Source of the DNA: Lichenostomus cassidix
Lineage: Eukaryota > Chordata > Aves > Passeriformes > Meliphagidae
Assembly: GCA_008360975.2 (NCBI GenBank)
Contig: CM039182.1
Span: 54,448,491-54,512,490 of the forward strand
Reading direction: 5' to 3'
Length of the DNA stretch: 64,000 nucleotides
Part shown: positions 58,501-64,000 of the stretch, in pieces
Numbering within the stretch: position 1 is the first letter of the stretch
Layout of the letters: each line of letters opens with the position of its first letter
Translations under genes and position numbers: made by a program
Notes under the pieces: model-generated
What the model was told of the DNA's origin: nothing
Seen by the model: the letters and a program-made list of their open reading frames with translations, nothing else
The model's database searches: none

Positions 58501-60059
58501 CTTGCAGATTGATCATACACTTAAGGCTGAAGTTACTGATTAAGTGACTTTCTCTTTTTATTTGATAGTCAGCATTGTGCCACTCAGATTTAAGACTGGA
58601 AAATTTTCACTTCTCCATAACCCAGGTCATATTTAGATGAAAGAAGACTTACACTACTACAACCTTTTTACAAACTACTGCGAACAAGAACACTACATAA
58701 TTATATCAGTAGGCTTCACAGAGCCAATAAAAAACACTTTGGTGACTGGAAACATCATTCCTCCACTGACGTTTTTTTTCACCACCAAATACCGTAGTTA
58801 TTACTTCTCTATTTAATCTGTCCCAGAAAATTCTTATGCTAATGTCTGCTTTCTGACATCACAGTCAACATCAAAAGTGGCAGTTTCTAAACAGCAACAT
58901 ATACATGTTGCACCAGAGCACTTGCTCTGAGTGTGATGCTCAAAAGCAATGATTGTGATCAATTTTCTTCCTGATGATGATGCTCCCTTGCAGAAACAGG
59001 CTGTGCTTTTGAAAGAGCCACATGGATATCCTGAAACAGCTTACTACAAAATTCTCTTGTCACTGAATACAAACCCTGGGGCAAACCCTTTGCAGAAAAA
59101 GGATTACTCTTTCACCAAGAGCTTCCTTCACTAAAAGATTAGGCCTGCAAGAGTATTTTTCCATGTCAGCTTTCCAAGAGCCTCAACCTGCAGCACCTTC
59201 CCTGGAGATCACTGGTGTCATCAGAAGCAAACTCCCCATTAACCATTGGGTGCATATACAAGAAGTACTGGACCTGGGTGCAAATCTCCAGTGGCCTGCC
59301 AGAAGAAGCAGTTCCTGCTGTATCAGAGCTCCTAGCCCCTCTGTTCTTGTGTTTCCCAGGACTTACTCTGCTTCTCCTGATGCACCTTCTTATGGATGAG
59401 GGGTGGACATGGAATTAAGTAGCCAAAGCCAAGGCTACCAACACATGAAAGTCACAACTTCCTGTGAGAAACTACTTCTCCTCTGAGATTCTGGGCTTGA
59501 TCCTCGAGAAGGATCTAAACATATAAATCTTGAGCACTTTAAAAAAAGGATGGGCTTTGCAGGCCCAAGTGTTTTCTAGCACATAACTCCCCTCCCCTTC
59601 TCATACAAAAGTGATGATCACCCTTGTCTTATCCTCTGGAGTAGACTGTTGTCTTGCCTTTGCTCTTGCTCATCTGTTAGTGCATGTTTGACTGATTATT
59701 TTTGCTTTCAGATGGTCAAACTTTTAAAGTATTAGAACAATTATTTTCAGCTTTTACTTAGCCACGAAGATTGCCACTTCTTTTTCAGACCTGACTTCTG
59801 CTGGAGAACACTGGTCTGACTTTTTTCCCCGAAGTACTTTCATTTCTCCTGCCCTGAAAAAAGACACCGCTTCTCCTCATGTCTTCCTTTTTCCCAACAA
59901 GATCTCCCGTGCGTTTCAGCATGATGCAAATCAGGTCTTTCTTCTGTCATTCACAAAGCGTTCTTCTCGGCGTGCCAAATTCAAGCAGGGCTGATAGCCT
60001 CAAACTAATGGAAGGCAGCACTGATTCCTCCGTGCCTTTCTGCCCGAAGCTTTGTGATT
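55576..60059. other. Intergenic sequence upstream of ITGA9
   Basis: About 4.5 kb with no recognised mobile element or gene. An AT tract lies near 56160-56185. The part at 58190-58590 is rich in homeodomain-like TAATTA/TTAATC words and may be regulatory. GC content rises sharply after about 60050. Confidence 0.65.
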
Positions 60060-60240
60060 CCCCTCTTCCCCCTCCAGGCACCGACCGGGGGAGGAGGGCA
60101 GGGCTGCGCGAGAACGGGAGTAGGTGGAAAAATGATAGAAATTCACAGCTGGCGGGCAGTTTCGTGGAAGACAGGGACACCGAGGGGTGGCTGCGGGTCC
60201 GCGCGGGACACGCGCGGGTGGTGTGGCGGGAGTAGCCGGG

Positions 60241-60360
60241 CGGCAGAGCCGAGGACGGCAGAGCCGAGGACGGCAGAGCCGAGGACGGCAGAGCCGAGGA
60301 CGGCAGAGCCGAGGACGGCAGAGCCGAGGACGGCAGAGCCGAGGACGGCAGAGCCGAGGA
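60241..60360. repeat. Eight perfect copies of a 15-bp GC-rich unit
   Basis: The unit CGGCAGAGCCGAGGA occurs eight times head to tail without a mismatch, then breaks off in CGGCGCC. The array ends 283 bp before the ITGA9 ATG. Because 15 is divisible by three it leaves long ORFs on both strands that are artefacts. Confidence 0.98.
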
Positions 60361-60643
60361 CGGCGCCTTTCGGGGCCGATGGGCGCCGGGGCCGGGCGCG
60401 GCACGGCGAGTGCCTCGCGGGCCGCCAGGGGGCGCCGGCGCGGCGGGCGGGCAGGGCGGAGAGGTGCGCGGTGCCGGCGCGGAGCGCGGCGGGGCCGGGC
60501 CGAGACGCGACGCAGGGCGGGCACAAAAGCGCCGCGCCCGGCCGCGCCACCTTGGAGTCGGCGCCGGGGGCAGCGTGGGCTAGGCGGGCCGGGGTTTAGC
60601 GCTCAGCGGCGTCGGTACGAGCAGCTGCTTGGGGACTCGCAGG

Positions 60644-60810
60644 ATGCCGGAGGTGCGGCAGCGCCGAGCGCGGCTGCTGTGGGCGCTGCTGTGGGTGGCC
60701 CTGGCGCGCTCCTACAACGTGGACGTGGGTCGCCCCATGATTTTCCGGGGTCCCAACGGCTCCTTCTTCGGGTACTCGGTGCTGCAGCACTACCACGATA
60801 GCACGCGATG
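60644..60810 (+). CDS. ITGA9: Integrin alpha-9, exon 1 (partial CDS)
   Basis: ATG at 60644 (A at -3) opens a frame of 55 codons plus two bases of a Trp codon, ending at donor GTGAGT. Residues 2-10 are basic and followed by a hydrophobic core LLWALLWVALA, a signal peptide likely cleaved near RS/YNVD. The mature start YNVDVGRPMIFRGPNGSFFG and YSVLQHYHDSTRW is the first blade of the integrin alpha beta-propeller. It lines up with human ITGA9 (AYNLDPQRP, SFFGYAVLEHFHDNTRW from memory). Integrin alpha-9 pairs with beta-1 at the cell surface to bind tenascin-C, VCAM-1 and other ligands. Its place after GOLGA4 in the same direction supports the call. The remaining exons lie beyond the window. Confidence 0.95.
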
Positions 60811-63154
60811 GTGAGTAGCGCGGCCCTTGCGTGCCCGGGGTTGGCGAGGGTGCGAGTGGCGGCGGGGATGAGGCCGAGCGATCGCTGCCGGGATATCCAT
60901 CCCTCCCGGCAGCCGCATCTGCCGCAGTTGGGCAGCGGGACCCGAGCTCCCTCGCCAGAGCAGCGAAGAGGCGCCTCCGCCCTGGCTGCGGGGGCTCTCC
61001 CCGCGCTCGGTCCCCCTCTTCGTGTGGGTGCGGTGGAGTCAGAGCAGGGGGCTCCACGCTAGGAGGTGTTTTAACACGGGACTCTCCTTTCCGGGCTGGC
61101 AGGCGTCCCTCGACATCGGGACCTAGCTGTCCTCAAGCGCCAGCCGGCCCGCGGCCGATGTCTCGAGGCTGTGCGCGGTTCCCCTTCCTCGCGGGAAATA
61201 TTTAGCAGCTCATCGTCTTGACTGGGTACGAAAAAGCGCACGGAATACGAGAGATGATGGGTTTTGCCGTGTTAATGGGAAACGTTTCTAACAGCAGTAA
61301 CTTCCAGCGGGAGCAGGGCGCTCAGCTGAACTCCCCGCACTCTGCCTGGCGGGAGACAAAATTCCTTCGGAGGCTGAAGAGACGCTTCCAAATCGTAGAG
61401 GAAACGTCTGTGTAACTTAAAAAAAATTTTTAAAAGACCGATGATAGAAAGTTTATCTACATCCAAAAATTTGTGAAAGTGCCAAGCTTCTTGTTTTCCT
61501 GTTGATTATAAAGAGCGTTGAACCCTAGTCTGTCTCTAGTGTGGGTTAGAGGTTCTTTGTTAGAATTAAAAGTGATTTCTCTTAATTAGACCTAGTTGAT
61601 GTAATCCGGTGCACTTCTAATGTGAGTAGGAGCCACTGCTGCCAGTAAGTGTCCACAAAGCATGTCTTTATCTTTTTATACTTAGATACTCAGCTATTGA
61701 TGTTGGAACTTTGGTGCACTGTGGTATAAGTAAATGAATTAATTCTGGCATACAGTTCTTTAAAAATGAATTTCTTTCACACCCTTTAGTTCACAAGCAG
61801 CTCTATGCTCTGTCTTTCTCCATAGTGGCTTTCATAGAGCATTCATTTTTAAGGACTTAAAAGAAGATTTCATAGAGGAAAAGCACCCTGGGAGAAGAAA
61901 AGCTCTCAGTTTAAGGCAGTGCTTAACTTAGGTCAGGAACCAATGCAGGATGCAAAAGCTGAAAGGAAATTGTATTCAATACAAGTTGTTGGGGATTCGC
62001 AGTGGTGTGAATGAAATGCTGATCTAGTGCAGTATGGTGGATGAAGGTGGTAGAATTTGTTACTTCTTGTGTAAGTATTTGTCATTCAGGTTGATAAAAT
62101 GGATTATCTTCAGATAGCACCTGCTGGTGTAATCTTTTTGGAAGGCAAGGTAGACTAGGGAGGAGTCTCAGATATCGCCCCTTTGTTTAGAAACATGCTG
62201 CACTTTTAGTGTTGGGCATCTGTCTGAAGGTAGGGATCTGTTGGAAGTCTGGTGCTCAAAATTGAAATCTCCAGTTATGTAAACTCAATTTTTTTTAAAT
62301 GGAGCTGATTCATGGTGCCTTGGCTGTGGCACCCAGAAGAAAATAACCAAACCAACAAACATCTAAGATCATAAAATGTTTTTAAGTAAAGAAGTTAGGC
62401 CTAATACCCAGAAGGGTTAATGGCAGCTTAACATGGTCAGCATCAGCCCTGTCAGAAATCATGAAGGTGGGATTGTCACCACTGTTGGGAAAGCAAATCT
62501 TTTCATTGTGGGACCAGGGAGTTGGCTTTCATGGGTACTTCAAAATCCTGTTCCCAACAGACAATTGGATAACAACTTTGGGTGATAAGTATTTTTAAAC
62601 TCTCGATTCCAGTTTGCTATGTGCAGTTGTGCTCTTAGTGTGTGCATGAATCCTAAAGGTCTATAATGAATCAATGAATCCCTCTTAAAAGTATATGCAG
62701 CCTTCTTTCAGTTTTCTGAAGAAGGTTCTCTTAAAAGTCAGGGTTATTGTTTGGTTTTGTGTGTCAGGTTTTTATTCTTTCTTCTTGTGACTTTTACATA
62801 CACAAGGAAAAGCTATGATTTCAGTTTTCTCATGTCCATTTGGTCTGTACACTGCAATGGGAAGTACTTGATTTAATTTTAGACAGTGATATTTTGGGCA
62901 TTCAAAGCTTGCCTGGTGAGCTTAGCACTACGTGAGCCTGCGGAAATGTGATTGATTATAACTGAGGCTGGTAGGGCTCCTGCCCATCTCAACTTGTTTA
63001 ATATGTTATTATGCTCTCAGGCATTTGAAAGTGTTTAGGGAATTCTTGCTCTTTATTGCTTGAGGGCCTGATACTCACCTACTACTGATCATGAGCACTG
63101 TGTTGTTTTCGGTAGCTGTGTCTATGTTCATGTACTGGTGTGTGCAAACATACT

Positions 63155-63195
63155 TGTGTGTGTGTGTGTATGTGTACATATATATATATATATGT
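63155..63195. repeat. (TG)n/(TA)n microsatellite
   Basis: TGTGTGTGTGTG followed by TATGTGTACATA and a TA run. Compound dinucleotide repeat in ITGA9 intron 1. Confidence 0.9.
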
Positions 63196-63664
63196 ATATC
63201 TAGCCATGTCTTCATATTAAGATCATATCTCTCATAGTGATATCTTCTGTGTTTCAACTGTTTTCCAAGACCACAGAGGCACCTGTCTTTATTGCCTACC
63301 TTAGGCCTGCAGGTTTCCAGTAAACTGGTTCAGGGTTTGGTGATTATTTAGGACTTACATGAGTCAAATATTCATGTAGAATGAAAAAAAGGGTGGTGGG
63401 AATATTTTGTATGAAATCTTGCGTCAGATAAATGTGAATAGTCAGGCTGCTGCACACAGAAATTATAGTGGAATATGGGTGTTCAGTCACCACTACAATA
63501 GTGGAACAAGTCAGTGCCTTTGAAGTTTTCTGCAATAGTTGATTGCAATTATGGTTCTATTGAGCTGGTTTTGCACATTTTTTTGTCTCAAGAAAGGTTT
63601 CTCATCACAGATGTACTGAGGTTATCGTATTTCTGACTATGTCTCTTTTTCCATCCTTAAGTGA

Positions 63665-64000
63665 TGTCAAGGTTTGACCCTGGCCAAACACCAGGCACCC
63701 ATGACAGCTGGTCACTTGCTTTGTCCTGCCACAGCTGGGCAGAGGAGAGGAAAAAAGAGAATTTAATGAAGTGGTCATGAGTTGAGATAAGGACCGGAAG
63801 GAAACACTCCAAGGGCAAAACAGGCTCAACTTAAAGTTACAAAGTAAATTTATTACTAACGGCGACAGAGGAGGATAATGAGAAGTAAAATAAACCCTTA
63901 AAGACACTGTTCTTCCCCCCAACCCCTCCCTCCTTCCCACCGACAACACAGGGAACAGGGCTTGGGGGTTTGGGTCAGTTCATCACTGGGATCTTCTTCC
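63665..64000 (-). mobile_element. ERVL-like LTR, truncated by window edge
   Basis: On the - strand it ends GGTCAAACCTTGACA, the same terminus as the LTR at 50638-51703. Shared phrases read leftward include GGTCCTTATCTCAACTC, CTCTGCCCAGCTGTGGCAGG and GGAGTGT. The other end lies beyond 64000, so its full length and target duplication cannot be seen. Confidence 0.88.

Larger units (their letters stand above)
60060..61210 (+). promoter_or_regulatory. ITGA9: ITGA9 CpG-island promoter region
   Basis: An abrupt GC- and CpG-rich block in AT-rich surroundings that spans the ITGA9 start codon, exon 1 and the start of intron 1. It contains the 15-bp tandem repeat at 60241-60360. A weak TATA-like ACAAAAG lies near 60523-60529. 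The transcription start site is not determinable from sequence alone. CpG islands of this kind mark the 5' ends of broadly regulated vertebrate genes. Confidence 0.85.
60811..64000 (+). other. ITGA9: ITGA9 intron 1 (5' part)
   Basis: It starts GTGAGT. GC-rich to about 61210, then AT-rich unique sequence. It has a (TG)n(TA)n tract at 63155-63195 and an LTR from 63665 onward. No second exon is in the window. Confidence 0.85.

Noticed and set aside
42745..60059. A third gene between GOLGA4 and ITGA9, such as the primate C3orf35 locus
   Set aside because: No ORF has splice structure or recognisable protein. The longer ORFs fall in CR1, LTR or low-complexity DNA.
60241..60360. CRISPR-like array
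   Set aside because: Units are contiguous with no spacers, in a vertebrate CpG island.
60000..60801. Several 135-204-codon ORFs around the 15-bp repeat
   Set aside because: The repeat unit is divisible by three and lacks stops in several frames, so long ORFs arise automatically. Only the ATG at 60644 has homology support.

Overview
This is vertebrate, almost certainly avian, nuclear DNA. Long AT-rich introns surround small exons with clean GT/AG splice sites. The dispersed repeats are CR1 LINE fragments with the bird-type 3' tail and several endogenous-retrovirus LTRs. A tRNA-Ile/CR1 composite SINE at about 30210-30356 resembles TguSINE1 of zebra finch and points to a songbird. There are no bacterial-style operons, CRISPR arrays or phage genes.

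Two protein-coding genes lie on the + strand. Positions 1 to about 42740 hold the 3' part of GOLGA4 (golgin A4, golgin-245/p230), a trans-Golgi coiled-coil tether ending in an ARL1-binding GRIP domain. I place 12 coding exons (5345-37413) that join in a continuous reading frame, plus a 64-nt cassette exon (39846-39909) and a 3'UTR exon (42022 to about 42740, poly(A) signal 42717-42722). With the cassette exon the window encodes about 1764 residues. The amino-terminal part of the gene lies before position 1. Exon 1 of ITGA9 (integrin alpha-9) starts with ATG at 60644 inside a CpG island and splices at 60810/60811. The GOLGA4-ITGA9 order matches human 3p22.

Repeat layout: CR1 (-) near 1064-1190. 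A solo LTR at 6086-6345 (-). An ERV-like block at 8590-9730 (-). A CR1 LINE at 21490-28612 (+) split by a nearly 5-kb, internally deleted, tRNA-Trp-primed provirus (22989-27934, -). The SINE at 30211-30356. A second solo LTR of the first family at 32779-33039 (+). A CR1 (-) at 33215-34560 split by a 574-bp LTR at 33670-34243. The 17-kb intergenic stretch holds CR1 (-) at 43008-44180, an ERVL-like LTR at 50638-51703 (+), an LTR at 54080-54404 (-) and CR1 (+) at 54700-55575. ITGA9 intron 1 ends in another ERVL-like LTR (63665 to the window end, -). Target-site duplications are visible for six of the insertions.

I found no undescribed multi-gene system. The points most worth a second look are: a GOLGA4 alternative C-terminus that appears cut short by C-to-T changes at CpG sites; an in-frame gap of roughly 70 residues in the rod relative to the human protein as I remember it; eight perfect copies of a 15-bp unit about 280 bp before the ITGA9 start codon; nested retroelements that can be ordered in time; and an inverted patch inside the CR1 at 22590-22655. 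Comparisons with human proteins and repeat families are from memory, not from a search.
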